Below, in pieces: positions 26,082-35,965 of a DNA stretch of 36,388 bases. This stretch comes from Desulfobacterales bacterium. Its GTDB lineage: Bacteria; Desulfobacterota; Desulfobacteria; Desulfobacterales; C00003060. The stretch lies in assembly GCA_030616425.1 (NCBI GenBank), contig JAUWXJ010000003.1, positions 1 through 36,388 of the forward strand, read 5' to 3'. The translations under genes and the position numbers were made by a program. Under the pieces are notes generated by a model. That model saw only the letters and a program-made list of their open reading frames with translations. It made no database searches and was not told the DNA's origin. Position 1 is the stretch's first letter, and each line of letters begins with the position of its first letter.

Positions 26082-26843
26082 CTAAAAGCTTACGGTGAGG
26101 GCCGCGTAGGGCCCTGACGTGTTGTAGTTAAGATCCACGTCATCTACGTCCAGATCAATGAAAAAGGCCCGGTAGCCGCCGTGGATGTCCAGAAAAGGAA
26201 ATGGGGTATAAGAAATTTTCGCCAGACCGTCAAAGACGGTACCGTCTCCATATCTCATGCCGGTGGCCAAGACCCGCGCTTCCAAAATATTTGCGAGAAT
26301 ACCTATATGGAAATTCGCCTCTAACATGGGAATAGCCTCAGTAAAATCCTCTTTTTCATCCTGGGTTGTAGACTTGACCTGAATGCGACCGTCGATAAGC
26401 TTGGCCCTGCCGACAATCCCCAAGGAAAAGCCGGCCAGAATATTCTCCAAATCCAACAAGTCATACTGATACATGAAATCACTCACATCATACTCGAAGC
26501 TGGTATTGACACGCTGGCCTTGGGCAAAGGTCTTGCCATTAAATGTGATAGATTTAGTCAAATTTTTGACTCCAGAATAATCGGCATGATAATAGGAAAG
26601 GCTCAGGTGATGATCCCCTAGTCCGAGAAAGGCTTCGACAAAGGGGTAGAACTTATCATCAACACCCAAATCATTGTCCAGGTCAAGGTCGGTGCCAGAA
26701 ATACCGTTCGCGTCCACCGCAATATCCCCTTTGATAACAGGAAATCAGTAATGCCCCCGCACACCAACCTCAAATGCATGCGTGGGCGAGGCTAGCAGTA
26801 TCACGCACGCAATACAGATAGTCCAAAGAAATACTCTTTTCAT
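26082..26843 (-). pseudogene. Outer-membrane beta-barrel protein interrupted by an in-frame UGA
   Basis: Upstream in-frame sequence MKRVFLWTICIACVILLASPTHAFEVGVRGHY-*-FPVIKGDIAVDANGISGTDLDLDNDLGV joins the 211-aa ORF; stop codon at 26745-26747. Confidence 0.8.
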
Positions 26844-27038
26844 AAAGCCTCCTTTCTATAAACGATACGGGCTCAACGTGGCATACTTTCCATATAGCAC
26901 ATAACCTTTGTTCTGAAAACTCATAGTTTCTTCCCGCCTCCTTTTTCTCTGAAGATATGAAAACCATATCACAAGTTTCTGGGAGGAAGTTAGGTTAGCG
27001 GTTCATAGCAGTAATCGAAAGTAATAGGGGTAACGTCG

Positions 27039-27692
27039 CTAATCAGCCCCGCGGCTTTTTGCGTCGACTGCATTAGCCTGGTTAGCCATCTTTTTCATCA
27101 ACAAATTGAATTTATTTATCATTTTTTTAATTTTCGTTGATGATATAATGGTCAAATTATTGATGCACAATAAATGGGTATTACCATTAGCTTTGTTTCC
27201 AACCGAAGCAAATTCATTTATAATTTTATGAATACTGGCTTTCTTAAACAAATAGCTCTCTAAAATTTCTTCGCAAAAAAACTGATAGCAGACCAAGGGT
27301 CGCCCATAATCAAGACTACATCCCAAAGGACTTATCCATCCATTTTTAGTATCATATTGATTTTTTTGTTTTTCTACTAGTATTGAAAGGAAAGCGCTCT
27401 CAATCGATTCCCTACATATTTCTTCCTTACAGCATCTTGAAGAACATTCTTTGCAAAAATGAAATGATGTTTGATAGATTAATTTTTGTATTTCTTTTTC
27501 AATACATACATATATCGTAAGTAGGTTTGCTAATCTACAATCGACGCCATTCATAATCTGAAGCTTCAACTTTTTGGCTATCTCTGTCGAACCATGAACA
27601 ATAGCCTGACATCTTTTTGCGATTTTTATCAATTTGTAGGAGGAAAACTCCTCTACCTTCAAGGGATCCAGAAAGAGTTCCTTCCTTTTCAT
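27039..27692 (-). CDS. YkgJ-like cysteine-cluster hypothetical protein
   Basis: 217 aa; CKECSSRCCKEEIC...GCSLDYGRPLVCYQFFC resembles Zn/Fe-chelating YkgJ-type Cys clusters. Confidence 0.6.
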   Translation of the reverse strand: MKRKELFLDPLKVEEFSSYKLIKIAKRCQAIVHGSTEIAKKLKLQIMNGVDCRLANLLTIYVCIEKEIQKLIYQTSFHFCKECSSRCCKEEICRESIESAFLSILVEKQKNQYDTKNGWISPLGCSLDYGRPLVCYQFFCEEILESYLFKKASIHKIINEFASVGNKANGNTHLLCINNLTIISSTKIKKMINKFNLLMKKMANQANAVDAKSRGAD

Positions 27693-28005
27693 AATACCCT
27701 GAAACTAAATCTTGAAATACAGTTCCATAATACATGAATTTACGAGGATAAGGATCACCAATTTCGCCAACCCCGGAAAAGTACTTGCCTTGATGCTTAA
27801 TTTTTATTTTTTCCAACGAATGAAGGGTTTCATTCTCAGTGCCTACTTCAACACAGGAAGCTTCCCATATGTCCGTCAAATCAATAACACTTCCTGATAT
27901 CTTTTGATAAATATACTGCAAATAAAAGAAAAATTGACCCCTTATGCCTGGGATTAATAACCCTGCTATAATACTTGCAATAACTCCGAAAATGAAGTTT
28001 CTCAT
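27535..28005 (-). CDS. Membrane-anchored hypothetical protein
   Basis: 156 aa; N-terminal TM IFGVIASIIAGLLIPGI; C-terminus KMSGYCSWFDRDSQKVEASDYEWRRL; overlaps the next gene out of frame. Confidence 0.65.
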   Translation of the reverse strand: MRNFIFGVIASIIAGLLIPGIRGQFFFYLQYIYQKISGSVIDLTDIWEASCVEVGTENETLHSLEKIKIKHQGKYFSGVGEIGDPYPRKFMYYGTVFQDLVSGYYEKEGTLSGSLEGRGVFLLQIDKNRKKMSGYCSWFDRDSQKVEASDYEWRRL

Positions 28006-28281
28006 TTTTAACTTCCCCTAAGGCTAACAGTTATTATGTGGAAATCTGTCTATCCCAACAACAGCGTATTCAATATAGCACAATATTTAGTGCCTAACAC
28101 CTTGATCGAGAATTGCAGATTGCTTGCCATTATCAAAACTATTGGAAATGTCATGATATGAAAAGCACATCGAAATCTCAACGACCTTTTCCCTCCCCAG
28201 CGTCTGATCGTATTATTCTACCCGTGGACTGTGATCAAAGTCTCCACATAATATTGTAAGATCAAGTTTATCCTGTCACAG

Positions 28282-28809
28282 CTAAAGCTTTCTCGTTCTG
28301 GCATGGCTCTTACGCTCACGCTTAGACCTGCGGTGTGAAGGGCCCTTCTTCCTTGTTGTAGGCGTCCACCCTCCGCCTTCTCTATCTGAAAAATCGGCCT
28401 GATTCATATCAGGGTGCACCGCCATCTTCATCTTGTTTTCAAACTCTATTGACTCTATGGTTGCCGCCCCGTGCTTGGCAGCAAAATCAGCAATCTCCCT
28501 GTCGGAAGTAACTACAACAGACCTCTCCCGTTCCCGGATTACTATGCGCTTGATGACACTGTCGGCCGACTCCCCTGGTCGAGAAAAGAGAATATGGATC
28601 CCTCTCCTGCGGGTTCTTCGTTCCATATGGGTGTCGGCATCTGCCCCGTCAAAGACAACCGTAATGGGGTGATGTTTGAGCCTTTTGTAGGAAGCTATAC
28701 ATTCGAGAAGGGCATCCCGACCTTCTTCCAAGCTACGGCGCTCTATGACACTAAAGGTTAGGGACTGACGGATCAGGTTGTACCCGTCTATCACGATGTG
28801 AAGGGACAT
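28282..28809 (-). CDS. NYN/YacP-like PIN-fold RNase-like protein
   Basis: 175 aa; HIVIDGYNLIRQS, ITVVFDGADAD, ILFSRPGESADSVIKRIV, VVVTSDREIADFAAKHGA. Confidence 0.92.
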   Translation of the reverse strand: MSLHIVIDGYNLIRQSLTFSVIERRSLEEGRDALLECIASYKRLKHHPITVVFDGADADTHMERRTRRRGIHILFSRPGESADSVIKRIVIRERERSVVVTSDREIADFAAKHGAATIESIEFENKMKMAVHPDMNQADFSDREGGGWTPTTRKKGPSHRRSKRERKSHARTRKL

Positions 28810-28818
28810 GGAAGGTCG

Positions 28819-29682
28819 TTACGAGGTCTTCAGCCGGGCAATCAGCCGGTCCAGATCCTCATTGCTGTAAAACTCAATTTCAAGCCTTCCCCGATCTCTC
28901 CGCCGTACGATACGCACCCTGGTGCCAAGGTGCCGGCTCAGATCATCAGCCAGGCTCTCAAGATAGATATCCTCTGACGTCCGAGCCCCTGCTCTCCGCG
29001 CCTTTGTTGGCTTGCGGTCTTTGAGTCTCTTGACTAGAGCCTCGGCAGCCCTGACAGAGAGATTCTGAGAAACGATGCGGCGCCAGACCTCTTTTTGCTG
29101 AGCAGGGCTTATAGCGCCCAGAAGCGCCCTTGCATGGCCCATGCTTAGGGTGTTGTTTATAATATCGGCCTGGATGGGCTTTGGCAGATTACGAAGCCGC
29201 AAGAAATTCGCTACGGTGGAACGATCCTGACTCACGCGCTTGGCTACCTCCTGCTGGGTGAGACCAAACTCTTTGATCAGGCGATAATACGCATCAGATC
29301 TCTCCAAAGGATTCAGGTCTTTCCGTTGAGTATTTTCAACCAGAGCTATCTCCAGCATTTCGGCACCAGAAACATCCTTGACGACCACCGGAACCTGTTT
29401 GACACCAGCCATACGAGCTGCCCGCCAGCGACGCTCGCCAACAATTAATTCATAGCCCGTGGAAACTCTTCGAACAACGAGAGGCTGAATAATCCCCTTC
29501 TCCTTGATGGAGCCCGATAAGTCCTTCAGCTCCTGGTCTGAGAAACGCCTCCTCGGCTGATACGGATTGGGCCGGATCAAATCAATATCACAGTAAAAAA
29601 AAGGCCCTGGCTCTAAGTCCGATACTTTCACGTCACCTATGAGGGCATCGAGCCCCCGGCCCAACACCTGTTTCTTAGGCAT
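28819..29682 (-). CDS. parB: Chromosome-partitioning protein ParB
   Basis: LGRGLDALIGD, IRPNPYQPRRRF, LIVGERRWRAARMAG, ALVENTQRKDLNPLE, HTH and C-terminal dimerisation-like domain. ORF opens at 29700; MPKKQ start at 29682 favoured. Confidence 0.95.
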   Translation of the reverse strand: MPKKQVLGRGLDALIGDVKVSDLEPGPFFYCDIDLIRPNPYQPRRRFSDQELKDLSGSIKEKGIIQPLVVRRVSTGYELIVGERRWRAARMAGVKQVPVVVKDVSGAEMLEIALVENTQRKDLNPLERSDAYYRLIKEFGLTQQEVAKRVSQDRSTVANFLRLRNLPKPIQADIINNTLSMGHARALLGAISPAQQKEVWRRIVSQNLSVRAAEALVKRLKDRKPTKARRAGARTSEDIYLESLADDLSRHLGTRVRIVRRRDRGRLEIEFYSNEDLDRLIARLKTS

Positions 29683-30451
29683 ACCTTGTCCTCCATCCAT
29701 TCATGATTTCTTTGGCCAGGGATAGATAGCTCTGGGCCCCCCGGCATGTAATATCGTAAAGGAGTATGGGCTTTCCAAAACTGGGGGCTTCTCCTAGTCT
29801 TACGTTTCTCGGGATACGTGTCTTGAAAACCAGATTCTTGAAGTATTTCTCGGCCTCTTCGGCAACCTGATGCGAAAGGTTATTTCGCCTGTCGAACATG
29901 GTCAGGAGCACCCCTTCAATGACGAGCCGAGGATTCAGGTGCGTCTTAACCCGCTTGAAGGTTTGAAGAAGCTGGCTGAGACCTTCCAAGGCATAAAATT
30001 CACACTGCATGGGGATCAACAAAGTGTGGGCCGCAGTCAGGGCATTTACAGTAAGAAAGTTAAGGGAAGGGGGACAATCAAGCAGTATGTAGGCATATTG
30101 GTCAGCGAGGGGTCTTAGGAAATTCCGGAGGAAGCTCTCCCGATTTGGCTGCGAGACCAACTCCACCTCGGCTCCAATCAGGTCAATACTTGCGGGAAGG
30201 ACCTTTAGATGAGCCAGGTCCGTATCTACCACAAGCCCCTCAATGGATTCCTTTTGAATCAAGCCATGATATAGGCTCTTAGACAGCTCAGCCTTGTTTA
30301 TGCCAACACCGGTAGTAGCGTTCCCCTGGGGATCGCAGTCAACGAGCAGGGTCTTTCGCTCGGCCACAGCAAGGGCGGCGCTAAGGTTTACCGCGGTGGT
30401 GGTTTTGCCCACGCCCCCCTTTTGATTTGCTATGCAAATAATGTGACTCAT
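29675..30451 (-). CDS. parA: Chromosome-partitioning ATPase ParA/Soj
   Basis: MSHIICIANQKGGVGKTTTAVNLSAAL, LLVDCDPQGNAT, LLDCPPSLNFLT. ORF opens at 30505; start at 30451 favoured. Confidence 0.95.
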   Translation of the reverse strand: MSHIICIANQKGGVGKTTTAVNLSAALAVAERKTLLVDCDPQGNATTGVGINKAELSKSLYHGLIQKESIEGLVVDTDLAHLKVLPASIDLIGAEVELVSQPNRESFLRNFLRPLADQYAYILLDCPPSLNFLTVNALTAAHTLLIPMQCEFYALEGLSQLLQTFKRVKTHLNPRLVIEGVLLTMFDRRNNLSHQVAEEAEKYFKNLVFKTRIPRNVRLGEAPSFGKPILLYDITCRGAQSYLSLAKEIMNGWRTRYA

Positions 30452-30637
30452 TGAAAACCTTACCCTCAACAGCCCGATACAAAATAGGCTGCAAACTCGA
30501 ACCAAGAACTGGAAACGTTTCCTACCATAAAACCGGCCTTTTTCAAAGTAATAACCCTCCGGTCAACAGAAAGAGGGCTCGCACGTTTTCCTTGATTTAT
30601 TCATTGTCCACGAATATGCTAAAATAAAGTGCATTTA

Positions 30638-30650
30638 GGGGCTTCGCCCC
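30638..30650. other. Short perfect hairpin GGGGC-TTC-GCCCC
   Basis: 5-bp GC stem with 3-nt loop in the parA/M48 intergenic region. Confidence 0.6.
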
Positions 30651-30652
30651 AA

Positions 30653-30756
30653 TTGGAGTATTGGAACAATGGGTTTAGAGAAATATAAAAAATAATCTTT
30701 TGGCGCAAAGCTTCACCCCGTGTCCGCTTTTTCCACCCACTACTCCAGTACTCCAA
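30653..30756. repeat. Inverted-repeat-bounded intergenic element
   Basis: ttggagtattgga (30653-30665) vs tccagtactccaa (30744-30756): 12/13 inverted match, ~104 bp end to end. Confidence 0.55.
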
Positions 30757-30815
30757 CACTCCATCTGAATGGCATAAATCAAGCGCCACCCAAAAATCTA
30801 TAATTTCAAAGTGTT

Positions 30816-32285
30816 ATGGGAATCCCGAGATTCAATTATACCATGCGTCTTACAAGAATAGCCATAGTCGCACTTCTCATAACAGTAATTGCGATAGGGG
30901 GGGTGTCTGAAGCCTATCCATCTCCCTCGTCTCATATTTACTTGACAACTAAGCAAGAAAGGAAGCTCGGCAGGAAATTCATGCTCTACGTGAAGAAACA
31001 CTGCGAGCTCATTGAAGATCCTTTTGTCGTGAACTATGTCGACAGGATAGGCGAGCACATTGTGGCACAGCTTCCGGCCCCGCCCTTTGATTTTCATTTC
31101 TACATCATCAAGGAAGATGTTTACAATGCCTTTGCAGCTCCTGCAGGCCATGTATTCATCAACAGTGGGCTCCTTAATGCCATGGAGAGTGAGGAAGAAC
31201 TAGCTGGTATACTCGCCCACGAAGTTGCCCATGTGTTGTGCCGCCATATCTCAAAACAGATAGAACGGTCCAAGAAAATAGGACTCGCTACGCTGGCAGG
31301 GGTGTTGACAGGGATCTTTCTAGGTGGAAGTCCCACGGCCACAGGTGCTATCACCTCGAGTTCCATTGCAGCCGGCAAGTCTCTTTCCCTAAAGTACAGC
31401 CGTGAGAATGAAACTGAGGCCGACCAGGTCGGACTTAAATACCTGACCAGGGCCGGATATGGAGGTGACGGGCTCCTGAAGATTTTGCAAAGAATACGCG
31501 CCAAACAATGGTTCGGCCCCCAACATATCCCCTCTTATATGAGCACCCATCCGGCCATTGAGACCAGGATGGCTTACCTTGACACCTGGATCCAGACCCA
31601 CCCCGAATCGTCCAAATCGGTTCGTGCTGTAGATCCGACATACTTCCGCAAAGTTCGCACCAAGCTGATCGCCCTTTATGGCGATACCCGAGCGGCCCAC
31701 AGCGAATTTGATTCCCAGCTCCGAAAAAACCCTGAAAATGCTATAGCATATTATGGCAAAGGGCTTGTTCTCGACCGAAATGGTAAGAAGAAAGAGGCAG
31801 TGGAAAACCTAAAAACGGCTCTGCGATTGCGCCCCTTGGACTCAGATATTCTGCGCGATCTAGGCAAGGCCTACTTTCACATGGGCGACTCTGTCAACGC
31901 CTTGAAGACTCTGAAGGCAGCCCTTGCCTTTAGTCCAAAAGACCCGGAAGGGCGGTTTCTCTTAGGACGAGCGCAAACGGAAATGGGGGATCTCCAAGGG
32001 GCTCTGGAGAGTTTCAAGACCCTATTGGACACCACGCCTGATTATTTGCCAGGCATCTATCACTTAGGACAAACCTACGGAAAGCTCGGCAACCTGGGAG
32101 AGGCCCACTACCACCTCGGGATTTACTATAAGGAAATAGGGCAACTCAAAAATGCGAAGTTTCACTTAAATCGTGCCCTCAATTTTCTAGCTAAGGGCAG
32201 CACAAGGAGAGTGGCCGTTGAGAAGATCCTCAAAAAGCTTTCAGGGGGTCAAGGGCACGATCGTAATGAGAAAAGTGCATGGTAA
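30816..32285 (+). CDS. M48 family metalloprotease with TPR domain (BepA-like)
   Basis: [16 protein letters not shown] HExxH motif, [15 protein letters not shown]-terminal TPRs; signal peptide; start may be 30843. Confidence 0.95.
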   Translation: MGIPRFNYTMRLTRIAIVALLITVIAIGGVSEAYPSPSSHIYLTTKQERKLGRKFMLYVKKHCELIEDPFVVNYVDRIGEHIVAQLPAPPFDFHFYIIKEDVYNAFAAPAGHVFINSGLLNAMESEEELAGILAHEVAHVLCRHISKQIERSKKIGLATLAGVLTGIFLGGSPTATGAITSSSIAAGKSLSLKYSRENETEADQVGLKYLTRAGYGGDGLLKILQRIRAKQWFGPQHIPSYMSTHPAIETRMAYLDTWIQTHPESSKSVRAVDPTYFRKVRTKLIALYGDTRAAHSEFDSQLRKNPENAIAYYGKGLVLDRNGKKKEAVENLKTALRLRPLDSDILRDLGKAYFHMGDSVNALKTLKAALAFSPKDPEGRFLLGRAQTEMGDLQGALESFKTLLDTTPDYLPGIYHLGQTYGKLGNLGEAHYHLGIYYKEIGQLKNAKFHLNRALNFLAKGSTRRVAVEKILKKLSGGQGHDRNEKSAW

Positions 32286-34284
32286 AGGTTCCACGCCCCT
32301 GAGTGGCAGACCTAAGGTCCGTTGAATAGCCAAACATCTTGGACAAAGGTATAGTTCCGCTTATTATCTGTCTCTCACCCCTCCGGTGTAGGTATTCGAT
32401 TTTTCCTCCCCGGGCATTAATATCTCCGATCACATCCCCTATAAAGTCTAAAGGGACCAGGATCTCTACAGCCATGATTGGTTCCAACAGGACCGGTCTT
32501 GCCTTTTGAAGACCCTCTTTACAAGCCATGGAGGCAGCGACCTTAAAGGCCAAATGACTTGAATGAGATTCTTTGTACGTGCCACCAATCAGGACAATCG
32601 CTACATCCACAACAGGATATCCCAAGAGCACGCCACTCTCCAACGATTCCACGACACCCTGTTCAATGGCCGGAATGAACTCTGCTGGCAACGATTCATC
32701 AGGCGAGCTGTTTACAAACCAATTCCCCTTGCCACGCTCCCTGGGTGACAGCTCAAGTACTACCTCGCCGAAGTGACGAATCCCTCCAATCTCTTTTTCA
32801 AATATGGCAGATGCCTGAGCCGTCTGCTCCACGGTTTCCTTGCACACAACATGAGGCTTGCCCACATTAACTTGGGTATTGAATTCACGCTTTAGACGGC
32901 CCACCAAGATCTCAAGGTGAAGCTCTCCCATACCCGAGATGATAATCTGCCCGGTATCCTCATCATGCTCGACCCGAAATGTGGGATCCTCAGCCTCCAG
33001 CTTGCTTAAGGCCTGCTCAATCTTTTCCTGGTCTGTATGCGTTCTGGGCTCCACGGCCACAGAGATTACTGGTTCGGAAGCATCAATCGGTTCAAGCACA
33101 ATAGGGTTTGACGGATCACAAAGAGTGTCCCCAGTCACCGAGGCCTTCAGGCCCATGACTCCTACAATGTTCCCAACAGTTGCCTCACTGATACGCTCCC
33201 TCTTGTTGGCGTGCATAGCAAGAATTCTTGCCGCCTTTTCCTTTGTTTGTTTGCTTGGATTAAGAATTTCGTCACCCGTCTTCAGCCGTCCCGAATACAC
33301 CCGCACATAGCTTAACCTCCGGCCTTGGTCCATCAGGACCTTGAACACCAAAGCAGCCAGAGGTGATCCGTCTGAAGGATGGGCCTTCTTTACTTGCCCC
33401 GTGTTGGGATCGACCCCCTCCAAGGGTGGTACATCGAGAGGACTCGGAAGAAAGTCAACAATACCATCCAAAAGTGGCTGTATACCCCTGTTCCTGAGAG
33501 CAGCACCACAAAACACAGGAACAAGCTTCAGGCTAACGGTGGCCTTTCTAATGCTGGGAACAAGCACTTCGGAAGTCATAGGGGCTTCGGCAAGAAAGGC
33601 CTCCATTATTTGATCGTCAATCTCTGCCACTGATTCAATCAGTTTCTCACGATGCCTGGAGGCTGTTTCCATCAAGTCTTTGGGAATCTCTTCAACCCTG
33701 TAAGTTGCTCCCATGGTCTCCTCATCCCAGATAAGCTGTTTCATACTCACCAGGTCAATCACGCCTTGAAAGGAATCCTCGATCCCAACCGGTATCTGCA
33801 TTACGAGAGGAGTGGCCCCCAGACGATCAGATATCATTTGAACTGTTCCAAAGAAATCTGCACCGGCACGATCCAGCTTATTCACAAAAGCAATCTTGGG
33901 TACGCGGTGTTTGTCTGCCTGATGCCAGACCGTCTCTGACTGGGGTTGTACTCCCCCCACTGCACAGAATACGCCAACCACCCCATCCAAAACCCTGAGG
34001 GACCGCTCCACCTCAATGGTAAAGTCGACATGTCCGGGTGTATCAATGAGGTGGATCTCGGCACCCCTCCAGGGGCAAGTTGTCACTGCCGAGGTGATAG
34101 TGATTCCTCGCTCTTGCTCATACGGCATCCAGTCCATGATCGCTTCACCATCGTGTACTTCGCCCATCTTATAGGATCGGCCTGTATAGTAGAGTATACG
34201 TTCTGTGATAGTGGTCTTACCTGCATCAATATGGGCAATGATGCCAATATTTCGAATCTTGCTGATATGAGAGTTTTTTTTCAT
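32230..34284 (-). CDS. fusA: Elongation factor G (stand-alone EF-G paralogue)
   Basis: 684 aa; [52 protein letters not shown], domain IV/V motifs; no str-operon genes nearby. Confidence 0.95.
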   Translation of the reverse strand: MKKNSHISKIRNIGIIAHIDAGKTTITERILYYTGRSYKMGEVHDGEAIMDWMPYEQERGITITSAVTTCPWRGAEIHLIDTPGHVDFTIEVERSLRVLDGVVGVFCAVGGVQPQSETVWHQADKHRVPKIAFVNKLDRAGADFFGTVQMISDRLGATPLVMQIPVGIEDSFQGVIDLVSMKQLIWDEETMGATYRVEEIPKDLMETASRHREKLIESVAEIDDQIMEAFLAEAPMTSEVLVPSIRKATVSLKLVPVFCGAALRNRGIQPLLDGIVDFLPSPLDVPPLEGVDPNTGQVKKAHPSDGSPLAALVFKVLMDQGRRLSYVRVYSGRLKTGDEILNPSKQTKEKAARILAMHANKRERISEATVGNIVGVMGLKASVTGDTLCDPSNPIVLEPIDASEPVISVAVEPRTHTDQEKIEQALSKLEAEDPTFRVEHDEDTGQIIISGMGELHLEILVGRLKREFNTQVNVGKPHVVCKETVEQTAQASAIFEKEIGGIRHFGEVVLELSPRERGKGNWFVNSSPDESLPAEFIPAIEQGVVESLESGVLLGYPVVDVAIVLIGGTYKESHSSHLAFKVAASMACKEGLQKARPVLLEPIMAVEILVPLDFIGDVIGDINARGGKIEYLHRRGERQIISGTIPLSKMFGYSTDLRSATQGRGTFTMHFSHYDRALDPLKAF

Positions 34285-34342
34285 TGGTTATTCGTTATTC
34301 GGGCACGAAGTGAATCTTTTGGCGCAGGGTTGCGATTCACTA

Positions 34343-34912
34343 TTACTTGATCATGAGGATGTTTGGCCGAAAAGGAAATCGAATATCTACATGACCTGCT
34401 AGTGTTTTCGCCTCACGCCCCTCGATCAGGATTTTTACAGCCTCGATCTCCGGGATATTGAGGGATAGCGTGTTGACAACAGAAAATATCGTGAACAGCT
34501 CAGACAAGCTACCCCCGGGATGCTTCTCGCCAACGGCCCTGTCAAGATCTATATAGGCTGTACCATCCGCAGTTACATAAAGAGATAAAAGTCTTGTTTC
34601 GGCTGGAACGGTGGGCAGGAGTTCACCCTTTGGCCCCTCAATTAGGGCATGAAGCATACTTCTGGCGCGCTCAACCACACCGCCGTGTTGCACAAGGGTG
34701 CGCTCCTCAGCCTTAAGAAATCGATGATTAGCACCCAAAAAATAGAGGTGGGTCCTCACCTTGGCCGGTTTTGCGAGAAGCTTTCTCGGCCCTGGTTCAG
34801 GCTCCTCTTTTGCTCCTGTGGACAAAAAGACTTTGTAGCTATAGGCCAGGAGTCCTCCTGAAAGAATACAAAAGACAATCAGCGCTGCAAGACTATAACG
34901 TTTGATTTTCAT
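34343..34912 (-). CDS. GerMN domain protein, membrane-anchored
   Basis: N-terminal TM; LHALIEGPKGELLPTVPAETRLLSLYVTADGTAYIDLDRAV...LFTIFSVVNTLSLNIPEIEAVKILIEG. Confidence 0.92.
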   Translation of the reverse strand: MKIKRYSLAALIVFCILSGGLLAYSYKVFLSTGAKEEPEPGPRKLLAKPAKVRTHLYFLGANHRFLKAEERTLVQHGGVVERARSMLHALIEGPKGELLPTVPAETRLLSLYVTADGTAYIDLDRAVGEKHPGGSLSELFTIFSVVNTLSLNIPEIEAVKILIEGREAKTLAGHVDIRFPFRPNILMIK

Positions 34913-35416
34913 GTTCTCTATTTAGCTGCCTATTCCAGTGATTCCGGCTGCTGGCGCAAAAGTGTATCGACTACCTGTTCTGAGGAAAGCCCCTCTATCC
35001 CATCGGAGCGAAGTCCGTGTTCGACGAGCTGGTGTTAGGTTATTTGTCACAGGTGCTGGTCTGAGTCAAGGCTGAACATATTCTTCTTATCCAATTTGGT
35101 TGTTTGTTTCGCACTCGTTGCAAATGAGACAATAGAGGAGGCATCTGCACTGGTAAAATTCCAACTCATCTCTAGAATAGCTTTCAATACTCACTATCTA
35201 CAATCTTAGCAGAACAAGGGTTAGTAGAACCAAGAACACTATATTTTGTGTTTTCTTGTCACAAAACCACAATATATGCTTGACACCTCTAGTTAATAGG
35301 GGTTAATAATTAAATGATTTAAGTAGAAAGAGTCTGCTTATGACAAGAAGTGGATAAATTCTTGTGAGTTCCGATTTGCAACTCTTCATCAAAAACAGCC
35401 ATCTTGGAAATAAACG

Positions 35417-35497
35417 ACTACCCGCACAGTGGGTGGTTTTGTTTTACGGAACGTCAGCTTCCATCGATTAAGTTTGCTCCCCGTGCAAAGCACGGGG
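35417..35497 (+). repeat. Two adjacent hairpins, possible non-autonomous IS200/IS605-like relic
   Basis: actaccc-gcacagt-gggtggt (35417-35437, one G-U) followed by TTTTGTTTT, and CCCCGTGC-AAA-GCACGGGG (35479-35497). Confidence 0.45.
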
Positions 35498-35661
35498 TTT
35501 CATTGCAAACAATCAAAAATCTTTAACTACCACAGTATGGACCCTATTTCTACATGGTCATAACTGCATTGTTTAAATTTTAGGGTAATTGGTTAATACT
35601 CGTTGACTTTTTTTCAGCAATCATTTATATAGCTTGTGTATTGATATTTCAGGAGGGGCAT

Positions 35662-35940
35662 ATGAACAAAGCAGAGCTCATAGAGGCCCTGAGGGAGGAG
35701 ACTGGGTTAACAAGGAGCAAAGCCAAGGAGGTCGTTGAACTGTTTTTTGATGAGATGTCTGATGCACTGGCAAGTGGTGACCGGGTGGAGCTCCGTGGCT
35801 TGTGCTCGTTTTATGTAAAGGAGTATAAGGCATATACAGGTAGGAATCCCAAGACTGGAGAACCGATCCAGGTGAGGCCCAAGAAGTTACCTTTCTTTAA
35901 ATGCGGTAAAGAGCTGAAAAAAAAGGTGGATTATAAATAA
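35662..35940 (+). CDS. HU/IHF-family DNA-binding protein
   Basis: MNKAELIEALREETGLTRSKAKEVVELFFDEMSDALASGDRVELRGLCSFYVKEYKAYTGRNPKTGEPIQVRPKKLPFFKCGKELKKKV; RBS aggagggg; start 35662 rather than 35641. Confidence 0.95.
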   Translation: MNKAELIEALREETGLTRSKAKEVVELFFDEMSDALASGDRVELRGLCSFYVKEYKAYTGRNPKTGEPIQVRPKKLPFFKCGKELKKKVDYK

Positions 35941-35965
35941 ACCTAAGAAAAGGAGGATACCGTAA

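Noticed and set aside
26745-26747. Selenocysteine interpretation of the in-frame UGA
   Set aside because: The position fits a Trp in an outer-membrane barrel and no obvious SECIS-like hairpin was recognised by eye just downstream; nonsense or sequencing error preferred.
35280-35308. Sigma70 promoter TTGACA-N17-TTAATA
   Set aside because: The -35 is perfect but the -10 matches consensus poorly and no start lies close downstream; not reported as a feature.
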